Of a stretch of DNA of 64,000 nucleotides, positions 46,538-56,700 are shown piece by piece; the first letter of the stretch is position 1, and every line of letters begins with the position of its first letter. Origin of the DNA: Myotis daubentonii (lineage: Eukaryota > Chordata > Mammalia > Chiroptera > Vespertilionidae); the NCBI RefSeq assembly GCF_963259705.1, contig NC_081847.1, positions 74,343,469-74,407,468 of the forward strand. Direction: 5' to 3'. Made by a program: the position numbers and the translations under genes. The notes under the pieces were generated by a model. That model had not been told where the DNA came from. It searched no databases and saw only the letters and a list, made by a program, of their open reading frames with translations.

Positions 46538-47549
46538 TAATTTCATAAGATCACATAGATAAGTAAAAGAAATTATTTCCAAACTTGTGGTAGGCAATGA
46601 TTTCTTAGGACACACATATTACAAAATATAAAAATTTTAAAAATTTATAGAGTGGACTTCATCGAAATTAAAAGCTTTTGCTCAGTTTGGTTAACAAAAT
46701 GAGGTTACAAGCCACAGTCTGGAAGAAAACATTGGAAAATACATATTTAATAAAGGATATTCAGACTGTACAAAGGACTCACAAAACTCAGAATTAAGAA
46801 AACTACCCAAATTAAAAATAGGCAAAACATTTTAACAAACATTCCACCAAAACTATAACACAATGACCAAAAAAATGACACAAACATATCAGTAAAATTA
46901 GTGACATGCAAATTAAAACCACAATGAGACCCAACCACATACTTATTGGAAAGGCTTAAAAAAACAAATAATAGCCTACACAGGTGAGGATGTGAGCAAA
47001 GGGAATTCTCATTCATTGCTGTAGGATCCAAAATAGCACAACAACACTGGAAAATTTGTCATCTTCTTATTAAGTTAAACATACACTTACTCTAAGTCCC
47101 AGTAATTCTGTATATAAATGTTTATATCAACTTTATTCATAATTACCAACTACTGGAAATAAATACTGGAAACACCCTTCAATTAGTGAATGGATAAAAC
47201 AAACTGTGGCCCATCCATGTACTAACATACTATTCAGCTATTAAAAAGAACATTCTACTGATACCTTGAACACCATGGATGAAACTCAAATGCATTAGGC
47301 CAGACTTAATAAAATCAGATGTGAAGTGCAAAATTATCATGATAGAAATCAGGTCAGTGGTTTCCAGGGGATAGGGTTGTGGGGTGAAGCATCTACAAAA
47401 AGGCACTTGGTGGGGGGACTTTGAGTGATGAAACCAGTCCACATATAGATTCCGGTGGTATTCCCTGCCTGTATGCATTTGTTAAAATGCTCACTAAAAT
47501 GGGTAAAATTTCTTGTGTGTAAATTATACCTAATTTTTTTAAAGGCCTC

Positions 47550-47745
47550 CTCTCTAAGCATTTTGGATATTTTTATTTCTTATCTCTTTTAATTGATTTC
47601 TGGCTTAATTTCTCTAGTCAAAGAACATACTTGATGTGACTTCAATTCTTTGAAACTTATTGAGCTTTCTTTATGGCTTAGCATCTGGTCCATTTTGGTA
47701 AATGTTCCATTTTCACTTCAAACAAATATGTAGTCTGCATTTATG
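47550..47745 (-). mobile_element. old L1 LINE fragment (ORF2 region)
   Basis: Reverse L1: 'tttctctagtcaaagaacatac', 'gagctttctttatggcttagcatctggtccattttggtaaatgttcc', 'aaacaaatatgtagtctgc'. This is the inverted ORF2 segment and has opposite orientation to the L1 just upstream. Confidence 0.75.
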
Positions 47746-48098
47746 GGATGCAGAACAACAACAACCAAATAAGCCAAAATCTATGTGGCTGGTAGTTGCC
47801 TTAACTAGTAAGGACATACCTAATCCCTTGGGATCCCCACCTTTACTTTAGGGATCATATTCTCTTTGTGCCCGATTCCTGAAGAATGGGAACTGGCCCA
47901 ACTAGGGCCTGCTGGGACAGAATTAGAAATTCAGTGATGATTCTATGTTTCTTAACTCTTTTCCCATTGCTATCTTCCTTCCACCTGTTGAGGTTCTTTG
48001 AATCCAATGTGTCATGGGAGATGAAAATGTGATACATTAATGACTCCTGATTTGTTTCTTATAGCAAAGACTTTCATATTTAAATAAAAGTGCATTGA

Positions 48099-48316
48099 GC
48101 CCAGTCGGTGTGGCTCAGTGGTTGAGCATCAACCTATGAACCAGGAGGTCATGGTTCAATTCCCGGTCAGGGCATATGCCCAAGTTGTAGGCTCTATCCC
48201 CAATGTGGGGTGTGCAGGAGGCAGCCAATCAATGATTCTCTCTCATCATTGGTGTTTCTATTTCTCTAGCCCTCTCCCTTCCTCTCTGAAATCAATAAAA
48301 ATATATTTTTAAAAAA
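48099..48316 (+). mobile_element. older Ves-type SINE
   Basis: Forward SINE: head 'cagtcggtgtggctcagtggttgagc', 'gaaccaggaggtcatggttcaattcccggtcaggg', 'gtgcaggaggcagccaatcaatg', tail 'gaaatcaataaaaatatattt'. Target duplication TGCATTGA at 48091-48098 and 48317-48324. Confidence 0.94.
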
Positions 48317-48419
48317 TGCATTGAAATGACCATGCTTAACTTAAGAAAATAGCTCATTGAAAGGAAAAGGCATGGTTGGGTTTGATCTATACCCATTGCC
48401 CAGCTGCAAAAATACACTG

Positions 48420-48545
48420 TGGCCCCTAAACAGTTTGCTCAATCTTCCTGCAATTCAATTTTTCCTTTGCAAAATGGAAATAATGATCCAGCCCAAATTA
48501 CAGGATCATTGTGAGAATCTCATGAGATAATGTATATAGTACATC
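48420..48545 (+). mobile_element. MIR SINE relic
   Basis: Forward MIR: 'cctgcaattcaatttttcctttgcaaaatggaaataatgatcc', 'aggatcattgtgagaatctcatgagataatg'. Confidence 0.7.
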
Positions 48546-49345
48546 TATCTCCCTGAAGTGGGGATACTCATGATGGGCCATGCTTAAAGTCAGAATGGCT
48601 GGCATCAGGTTGCAAGCGGATTGTGTTTGACTGGGAGCTTGGTTGAGCTTGCAGACTGATGTGTCTACTAAGAGAGGCTAAGAATAACTTCATGTGGCAC
48701 ATTGAAAACCAGAGGAAAGAGACACCCTCACTCCCACCCCGAAGAAAGAGGAAAGGAAAAGAGTCCATGCCATTTTCACTGCTTCTGGTCATTACTTGTA
48801 AGTGCTGGACCAATCTGCAAAACTTTCATGGTGATGTTTGCAAATGCAGTCATTGCAGCATAAATTCTCTGCCATAGGAGATATTTCCCCATCCCCTAAT
48901 CTGAGAGCATCTATAATCCTTGAACCAACATCCTCTTGGAGTTGGTCATGTAAAGTATATTTCTTCTAAGCAAATATGATTTGAGCACCTATTGTTTGCA
49001 AGCCTGTGATAGGCCTTATCACATGCTTCTGTCTCTTAGTGCCTGAAACATACATCAAAAGGACTCCATGAGACCTGATAATTTTGCATTTTCTTTGGTT
49101 CACAGAAGCCTTGCTAATAAAGCTGTGCTTTATTTCCCGGAGGAAGACTGACAGCCCTATCTGCTAACATTGGTGATAGGAAGGGGGGATGACCTATGAG
49201 TTACTTTACCTCTAGATCAAATCAGGAATAGATAATAAGTGTCCAAGATTGCATATTTTCTGTCCTAAGTTTCTAGATGTAGAATGAAAAAAATCAGCGG
49301 ATGAAGGAGCATTCATTAATTTTTTCTGAATGCCAGTATGTAAGT
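48546..49345. other. unassigned sequence
   Basis: No gene recognised. Around 48960-49035 there is a faint reverse L2 end ('gatttgagcacctattgtttgcaagcctgtgataggcc'). Confidence 0.4.
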
Positions 49346-49349
49346 AGAA

Positions 49350-49550
49350 AAGGCAGAAGAAAAGAATACAGAATCAGATGATCTAGCCTTGAATGCCCTC
49401 TCAGTTACTAAATAGCTGCTTAACCCTCTATGTTTTACTTTCCTCCTTTATAAATCAGTAGCTACTTTGTAGATACACTGTGAAGATCACATATAAAACA
49501 CACATGACAATGCCTGGCACATGGTAAAGCACTAGGAGTGTTTGATATCA
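49350..49550 (+). mobile_element. MIR SINE relic
   Basis: Forward MIR: 'gaatacagaatcagatgatctagcc', 'ctaaatagctgcttaaccctc', 'ttcctcctttataaatcagtagc', 'aatgcctggcacatggtaaagcactaggag'. Confidence 0.8.
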
Positions 49551-49559
49551 TCATAGTTT

Positions 49560-49705
49560 CATTTAAACTTGACAGTGACTTTATGAGGGAGGAGTAATTT
49601 CTATCCATTTGAAAAATGAAGAAACTGAGGCTCAAAGTGCTGAAATGACTTGCCCAAAGCCTAGACCATTAATATATAGAAGAGATGATTCTAAATTTAG
49701 TACCA
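49560..49705 (-). mobile_element. MIR SINE relic
   Basis: Reverse MIR: 'ttgacagtgactttatgagggaggagtaatttctatcc', 'aaatgaagaaactgaggctcaaagtgctgaaatgacttgcccaaagcc'. Confidence 0.85.
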
Positions 49706-50058
49706 TTTCATTCCACTTCTTTACCACATCAAAATATCCACCGGCACTAGTAGGTAGGACTCACCACAAACTCTAGGAAGGCCCTATCGGTGAGGGTGGG
49801 CTGTCTGGTTCTGATACTAACTACTCAGGGGATATTGGGTTGTCGCTTTTCTTCTTTAACTCAGTTACTTTATTTATTTTACAAAAATAAATGGTACGAG
49901 TTAAGTACTCCAAAGCCCTTTCCTTAACTTGATTTTCTTCCTTCTTTCCTAGCTGGGATGGTTAGGAAATCATTTCAGTTCTCTGCTCTTCCTCGGGAAG
50001 GAAGGCATGACAGGATAAGAAATTTGACAGTGTCCTGCAAACCAAACATTCTCTAGGG

Positions 50059-50293
50059 CAGTGATGGCAAACCTATGACACAAGTGTCAGAGGTGACACA
50101 CAAACTCATTTTTTTTGTATATTTTTCTTTGTTAAATGGCATTTAAATATATAAAATAAATATCAAAAATATAAGTCTCTGTTTTACTATGGTTGCAAAT
50201 ATCAAAACATTTCTATATGTGACAAGGCACCAGAGTTAAGTTAGGGTTTTTCAAAATGCTGACACGCCGAGCTCAAAAGGTTCGCCATCACTG
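50059..50293. mobile_element. non-autonomous hAT element
   Basis: A 235-bp element with ends CAGTGATGGCAAACC and GGTTCGCCATCACTG. The perfect 8-bp duplication CTCTAGGG lies at 50051-50058 and 50294-50301. Subterminal 'gacacaagtgtcag' pairs with 'tgctgacacgcc'. There is no coding sequence. Its termini differ from those of the 8691 element, so it belongs to a different hAT family. Confidence 0.95.
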
Positions 50294-50349
50294 CTCTAGG
50301 GTTATGATATTGTGATTTATAATAAGAAATACATATTTGGTCTTCAACC

Positions 50350-51020
50350 CTTTCCAGTTCCTGGCACAAAGAAACCCTTGAAATTTCCTGTGATAAGGAG
50401 CAATAAAAGTTTCCTTTGTTATATTAATGAGGTGATGTTTGGAAAACCCCTATAGGGTTGGAGGTCAAATCAATCACCAATGGCCAGTGATTTAATTAGC
50501 CATGACTATGTATGAAACATCCATAAAAGACAAAGGACAGAGTTGTGAGAGCTTCTGGGTTGGTGGATGCATGGAGATTCCTTTTGATTAGGGGGAATGA
50601 CACACCTGGAGAGGGCATGGAAGCCCAGCCCTCCCCCTTTTTAACCTTGCACTAGGCATCAATTCTGTTTGCTGCTCCCGAGTTGTATCTTTTTATAATA
50701 AACCATGGCTCTAGTAAGTAAAATGTTTCTCTGAGTTCTGTGAGCTGCTCTAGCAAATTAATTCAAGCTGAGGAGGGACTCCTGGGAACCTCTGATTTAT
50801 AGCCAGTTGGTCAGACGCACAGGCAATAAGCTGAGCTTGTGACTGACACCTGAAGGTAGGGGAGCTGTCTCTAGGACTGAACTCTTAACCTGTGGAATCT
50901 GATGCTATCTCCTGGTAAATGGTGTTAGAATTGAGTTGACTTGTAGGAGTGTCTAGAGAATTGCATGTTGGTGTGGGGAACCTCCAACCCCTCATGTTGG
51001 AATTGGTCTCAGAACACAAA
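50350..51020 (+). mobile_element. old LTR-like mammalian repeat, copy 2
   Basis: Same family as 4055-4775 but forward. Blocks: 'gccagtgatttaattagccatgac', 'gagagcttctgggttggtgg', 'ggagagggcatggaagcccagccc', 'ctcccgagttgtatctttttataataaacc' (an AATAAA-type signal), 'tagtaagtaaaatgtttctctgagttctgtgag', 'gcaaattaattcaagctgag', 'atagccagttggtcag', 'cttaacctgtggaatctgatgctatctcc'. It reads like an old solo LTR. The family is not named and no retroviral genes adjoin it. Confidence 0.65.
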
Positions 51021-52685
51021 AGAGGGTAATAACTGATACTTTGGCTCACTTACGGAGCAGTGGCATCTCTGAAGAGAGTTCTGTGTGACAATTTTGTGGA
51101 TTAATTCAGAGTCTCCAGTCTGCCAGCCTGGCTTCCTTACTACCATGTTCTAACTATGCCTCTACACTTCCTCCTCCAGATCCAAGGAATTGCCCTCTTG
51201 ACTCAAACCAGATCTAGCAAATGAGCTTGGCTAATTTATTGGCTAATTTTCTTAAGGGATATTAATGAATTACTCATCTCTGGCAACTCCTATGTACACA
51301 GCTACTGAAATAAAACAGGTGGGAGTATGTGTATGTGTGTTCACACATGAATACACGCAGGATTCTGATTACATTTTGCCAAAAGTTATATCCTAAAACC
51401 AAGGTCTGATTTTTTCCCCCCCTTATCCTCAACAAAAGCATTTAGTTACCTTCCTTTGTCAAACAGCAATCACATTTCCTGGCGAAAGATAAAGATCAGG
51501 TTCAATTACAGTAGGGAAATGGTTAGCATGTGCTAAAATTTGTATGTTTGCATTTCAGCAGAACTAATGGTTCTCAGGTGCAAAAGATATAACCTTGAGC
51601 AAGCCCTTCGCCTACCCTGCTAGAGATAGGAAAAAAATAAGGTTGTGCCCCAAACATTTGTAGAGCGAAGATGGGGCCTTTAAGTCTATAAGGTGTGGTT
51701 TGAGGGACGAAGGTAGTGCTTTATCATGAGAGAGGCCTATGGCTCAGGGAAAAACAATACTGTACTAAAATTGGGTGATCTGAATTTTCAATTTGAACTT
51801 GATTAGCTGTGCCACACTGGGCAAGCCCTTAATGTCTAGGGTGACCAAATAATTTATCTTTCAAGCCAGAACACATTTGAGAATAAAATTTGGTTCTATT
51901 TATAATTGCATCAGGAAAAATGGGCACAAAGCATAGTATGTGTTTACCAAACCTATAGCTTCCAACCACCCTTTCCCATACCCTCTTACACCTCAAGGCT
52001 TAAACTGTAAAGGCAGGAAAGCTAAACCAATGCAAATTCAGTAAATCTGTCTGAGCACTGGGTATTCTGGGCAGGGGTAGCAGACCAGGTCTAATGCCAG
52101 GACATTTATAGCCCACATTTGCCCATGACCTTTCAAAGCAAAGTTAGGCACCCAGAGTGGTCACATTTCCTCTGAAGCATTTGCAGTGTTGGTAACCAGA
52201 CCCAGGCCATTTACATGTGTCATTTGCGTGGTCTATGGTGGTGGTGGTTGGCGGGGGAGTGGGCACAGGGATTGGTATTGAGCAGAGGAATATAGGAGAA
52301 CATCAGAGATTTCCTGGTCTGTGCTGAAAATGGAAGACCCTGTTTTGGTTTCTGCAGCTCCAAGCCACATTTTAGACATACTGTGCATGCGGTTCCCCAG
52401 GGACAGGGAGTCTAGTGTTACCAGAGTTCACCAGCCAGGCCAGGAAAATCAATACCCTACTCTTAAAGGTTAAGAGTTTATCCAACTGAAAATAAAAATA
52501 AAAAAAAATAAAAAATATATAGTTTTGGCTTCCCTTGCATGTTTCCCAGGCAACTGAGGACAGACTCCAACCTTTGAGCTTCAGCTTTCAGGGTCTTGGC
52601 TGTGGGAGTGCACATGAGCCAGGAACAAAACCACCAGGAATAAAGGCTTCTGAAAGAACCAGAGTCACAGACTCATGGTGGTTGG
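51021..52685. other. unassigned sequence
   Basis: No recognised gene or mobile element. An A-rich tract (52487-52520, 'aaaaataaaaaaaaataaaaa') is present. Confidence 0.5.
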
Positions 52686-52689
52686 GCCC

Positions 52690-52790
52690 TCACATCACAT
52701 AATTTAACCCCTTTAATTTACATATGAGAAAGCTAAGGACCTGAGTAGAGAATCCAGAAGGCCCGGTTGAGACTGTCTAATACTGGAGCA
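52690..52790 (-). mobile_element. MIR SINE relic, short
   Basis: 'aacccctttaatttacatatgagaaagctaaggacctgagtagagaatccagaaggc' fits the middle of a reverse MIR. Confidence 0.5.
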
Positions 52791-52934
52791 TTCTAGATAT
52801 CCAAGTATATGGATCTCGGTGACATACAAAACCTACCCACCCTCCCCATCTAGTTTCTTCATATCCTTTGTAGACTGACCATACATTTCTTCACTGGTTA
52901 TTAATGAAATTATTTTCTGGAACTTCTGTTGGAA

Positions 52935-53071
52935 TTGATAATAAAAGGGAATTCTTCTCCCTTAGGGTAGGTGAGGAAATAAATGTGAATGGAGAGAAGA
53001 TGACAACCATCTTACTGTCAATATCACCGTCAACTGAGAAAAAGCTGAGGCTAAAGAGGGGAGGGAGCCCA
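52935..53071 (+). repeat. source copy of a local 137-bp duplication
   Basis: From 52938 to 53071 this stretch matches 53582-53715 at a constant offset of 644, with four differences (52998 a/t, 53029 g/a, 53031 c/t, 53067 g/t). It has no Helitron ends of its own and appears to be host sequence. It keeps the CpG 'accgtc' where the other copy has 'accatt', consistent with this being the original. Confidence 0.95.
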
Positions 53072-53084
53072 GGGCCCTGTTGGT

Positions 53085-53275
53085 GTGGCTCAGAGTTGAG
53101 TGGGTGGAGAGGATACTGGTCTATAGTAAGGAAAATACTGACTAGGGTCAGACAAACATAAGTTCAAATCCTGATTCACATATAAACTGAAGCAAGTTGA
53201 CTTCCTAAAGAAGTCTTTTTTTCACATTAGTATAAATAAAACTAATACCTTTTAGTGAGTGAGGAATCTGTTTAA
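53085..53275 (+). mobile_element. probable MIR SINE relic
   Basis: 'gggtcagacaaacataagttcaaatcctgattc' then 'gaagcaagttgacttcctaaag' fits a diverged forward MIR. The start 'ccctgttggtgtggctcagagttgag' also resembles a SINE head, so the left limit is uncertain. Confidence 0.45.
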
Positions 53276-53368
53276 AATAAATATTATTAGGATAAACATA
53301 TTTAGAAAACACAGAAGCTAAACTTTATTCCTACACTAATTTTAATTCTTAGAGATGAATTCTTAGCC

Positions 53369-53837
53369 TCTATAACAATAAAAGTGTAATATGCTAATTA
53401 GACTGGACAGCTGAAAGACCTTCCAGAGGTCATTCCAGAGGAAGCTGTGGCACTGGGGGCAGAGGCTGAGGCAGAGGCAGTTAGGGGTGATGAGGAAGGC
53501 AGGCAGAATAGTTAGGGATGATCAGGCAGGCAGGCAAGTGAGCAGTTAGGAGCCAGTGGTCCTGGATTGCGAGAGGGTTGAATAATAAAAGGGAATTCTT
53601 CTCCCTTAGGGTAGGTGAGGAAATAAATGTGAATGGAGAGATGATGACAACCATCTTACTGTCAATATCACCATTAACTGAGAAAAAGCTGAGGCTAAAG
53701 AGGGGAGGGATCCCACTGTGGGGTCAAGTCTAAACCAGCAGTCGGACATCTCCTAAGGGGTCCTGGATGCAAGAGAGTACAGGCCAGGCTGAGGTACACT
53801 CCACCCCTGTGCATGAATTTCATGCACTGGCCTCTAG
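53369..53837 (+). mobile_element. Helitron carrying a copy of nearby sequence
   Basis: The 5' end is TCTATAACAATAAAAGTGTAATATGC. The 3' end holds the palindrome GTGCATGAATTTCATGCAC (53810-53828) followed by TGGCCTCTAG and a T at 53838. The body has the usual bat Helitron features ('ggacagctgaaagaccttccag', repeated 'ggcaggcagg' and 'cagttagg' units). At 469 bp it contains an interior insert (53578-53715) copied from 52935-53071. After the insert comes 'taaaccagcagtcggacatctcc', one arm of the internal palindrome known in this family; the opposite arm is absent. No Rep/helicase gene. Confidence 0.93.
53578..53715 (+). repeat. inserted copy of the local duplication
   Basis: 134 of its 138 bp align without gaps to 52938-53071 (130 identical). 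The left junction shares 'ttga' and the right junction 'ggga-ccca' with the source, and one A is extra near 53581. It lies wholly within the Helitron, in the same orientation as the source. Confidence 0.95.
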
Positions 53838-54094
53838 TACCTTAATAATTTTCTTCAAATGTTTCCTATGCATATACATAAACTTGATTTTTATAGAATT
53901 GCAATTGTGTATGTCTTATTTACTTAACTTTCCCATTTGAATCATATCAGAAGTATTTCCAGGTTATTACATATTCAAGAGTGTGATTTAATGGGAATGT
54001 AAGGTCTTAACATGTATTCATTTCTTTACTTTCATTTATCTATTTATTTTTTACAAAACAAAGATAAAATTATTTCATTTATTAATTCAGCAAA

Positions 54095-54285
54095 AATTAT
54101 CATGCCCATGCTATGGGCCAGGCATTGTTCTAGGCAGAGTAATTTCTTAAGTGTTTATTTGTGGGGAGGGGAAGAAATAAACAAGAAAATAAATACATGT
54201 GAACTAAATAATTTCACCTAGTGATAAGTCCTGTGAAGACAACAAACACATAAAGATTTGATAAAGAGTGAAAAGTGGGGGTGTA
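54095..54285 (-). mobile_element. L2 LINE 3' end
   Basis: Reverse L2: 'catgctatgggccaggcattgttctaggcagag', 'aaataaacaagaaaataaatacatg', 'cctagtgataagtcctgtgaagacaac', 'ataaagagtgaaaagtgggggtgtag'. Confidence 0.7.
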
Positions 54286-54549
54286 GAACATTTTTTTTAA
54301 CTTTTAGCTGTTTTTTGATTTTTACTATTATAAATAATATACTGATGCACTTACATGTACATATATTATGTTCATCTATGGTTATTCTGGGTCATATTAA
54401 TAGATGTGAAAGTATAATTTGCAAGCTATAATTAGATCTCCTTATCTTTAATGCAAAATTCCTTTAAAAAAACATGCTTAATACATTTTTTTCAATATAT
54501 AGATGAACTAGGAGAAGTGATCTATTTCTATTACTGAGCTTTTTTAGTT

Positions 54550-56700
54550 ATCAACTCATTTTCTCTCTTGTTATCTCTGCCTTCTCCAGTGTCTTTTAAA
54601 AAAAGTTTATATACATTTTCAAAAAAATTTTTATACATGTTTTATTAGATTTTTCTCTTAGGCTTCTTATCTTTATAGTCTTATTATGATTTTTTAAAAT
54701 TATGTTTCCATTTTATGAGTGGTATGTACATATCAAATGCAAAATGTGTGTGTTACTGACCAGATCTTCTATGTGGGCCATAGTACCCTCTTAGGACCAT
54801 CTTTATTCCTTTTTACTTTTAATGTTAATTAGTTAAATAATTGATTAATTTGTTAAAATTGATTTATGTATACTCTAATGGTTATAGGACTATTCAGGCT
54901 TTAAAAATATAATTGAGTTAGCACTAGTAATTTGAAATTAATAGCTTCCTTTAAAAATATTTAAATGTTCAAATTTTTTTCTAAAAGTACAAAAGTTTTT
55001 TCTAGTATTTTCTCATCTTTACTCTTCACCCAAACTCTAGTTTTGTTCCCTTTTTCCAGTGTCTCATTTATTCCATCTCTTCCTCCTACCTATCCTCTGC
55101 CATTGCCCAATAGTTCTTGACAGGTTAGTCTATGTTTTTCTCTTTTCAAGAAAACAAATTTACTTTTCTTTTAGACTTTTTTTCATGTCTTTTAAAAAAT
55201 ATATTAATTTATGCATTTATCATTTCTTGCTTCCTCCTCCTTTTTTATTTATTTTGTTATGCACTTCCCAATGTAGTTTTCATAGCATCTTCACCCAGAC
55301 GCACGTGTGCACGCTAAGAATTATTTTAACTATAACCCACTAGTTTTTATATACAGAATATTTTTTACCTCTTTGGTGTAAATATCTTCTGGGGGAAAAG
55401 GGGTGGTTTATGTATACTTTTGACAATAAAGATAAAAAATAAAGTGGAATTGTTTGTTTGTAAAAAGAAAACAAACTTCTGCTATACATGTGATTGCTTC
55501 TCTGATCTAGAAGTTATTTAGAGGTTGGTTTTGATTTCAATCATATTATTTCATACTATTTGGATTTCTCACATAGCTGCAAAGTGATCAGATATCATGC
55601 TTTCAATAATACCAGTCTACTAATATGCATTGAAGCTTCTTCTGTAACATATTCCATAGTCAAATTTTGTAAATAGTTCAAGTGCATATGAAAGGAAAGT
55701 GTATTCTTGAACTACTGGGTGTAATGTACTCTCTATGCCCATTTAATTAAATTTTTAGTTATGCCTTTTAACTCTCTCTCTCTTTCATCTTTATTTTGTT
55801 TCTTCTAAATGATTAAATTTAATTGGGATTCATTGCATATTTCATGGATTATAACTACTGTCTCATGCGAATTTTATTTCCCTGAAATTTCCAGTAACCC
55901 AATGGAAAACACAATGATCCCAGATGAACTTTTAACCTTCCCACCATATCCACACTCCTACCACCATTTTCACAGGGTTATTGGTCTGTTTAAGACTTTT
56001 TAACTTTTCTTAAGCATATTCTGGTAATTTATATTTTTATAAAAACATTATTTTCTTTGATGTTAAAATTTGCACCTAAGGATGCATGAGATTCTTTGTG
56101 ATTTTATCTAATATCTGGCATTATATACCTATCAATTTTACATATTTGTGTTGTTTTCTTCTATTTTAGTGTCTCTCTTAGATATAGATATCTAATAGAT
56201 ATGTTTGCTTGTTTGTTTCTTTGCTTTTAAAAATTTCAATTCACTATTTTCCACTTTTATATAGTTCTTTCTCATTTTCATTAAGATTGCTTAGTTGTTT
56301 TTTGATACTAATTTCTTGACTTAAATACTTAGGTATTTTTTTATTATTATTATTTATTGTTCAGTAGAACAACACATACATGTGATACTCCCTGATATAT
56401 AAGTTTTGGCCATAGATAATCACTTTGGATTAGTAGCACCCTCACTTTCATCATATTTCAATGTTTGCCTTTTTCTTATTTAAAGTGATAGTTAAAGGAT
56501 TTAATGCCCAGTTATTTAACTTCTCATTAATGCCTATTTGTGTTAGAGAGTGATCAGAAAATATTTTATGTGATTTACGGCAAATTATTTTAAAAAATAG
56601 ATTACACTAAAATTCATTGAACATGCCATCATTTTCTGGTACTTTGGGAGTATCCCCAAATAATCTTAACCCAGTGAAGCAATCTTGCTCTCCCGGTACA
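54550..56700 (-). mobile_element. old L1 LINE (ORF2 region), degraded
   Basis: Reverse, T-rich L1 relic. The clearest part is 55500-55760 ('ttctctgatctagaagttatttagagg', 'gtaaatagttcaagtgcatatgaaaggaaagtgtattcttgaac', 'tgggtgtaatgtactctctatgcccatttaattaaattttt'). 56030-56210 also fits ('gcacctaaggatgcatgag', 'gtgtctctcttagatatagatatc'). Limits are uncertain and parts of 54550-55400 are only T-rich. No frame survives. Confidence 0.55.

Larger units (their letters stand above)
45290..47545 (+). mobile_element. old L1 LINE, multiply interrupted
   Basis: Forward, ancient L1. 45560-46030 has 'gataaagagaaaatcttgaaagactc', 'gacacccataaagtgttgaaacaagac' and 'actacacccattcctgcc'. After the mariner MITE it continues as 'gaaatgctaaaaagctcttcaggg', and after the Helitron as ORF2 3' sequence ('gagtggacttcatcgaaattaaaagcttttgctcag', 'gcaaattaaaaccacaatgagaccc', 'gaatggataaaacaaactgtggccc') and 3' UTR up to about 47545. 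Stops and indels run throughout, so no ORF1 or ORF2 survives. It may be two L1 fragments rather than one, because the parts are not contiguous in the L1 layout. Confidence 0.75.

Noticed and set aside
50350..51020. An endogenous retrovirus with genes next to the LTR-like repeat
   Set aside because: No gag, pol or env-like frames are seen on either side, and no second LTR in the same orientation lies within provirus distance.
52936..52950. Second Helitron 5' end at 'ataataaaagg'
   Set aside because: No upstream TC terminus and no downstream palindrome with CTAG before the next element. The resemblance is only about 10 bases.
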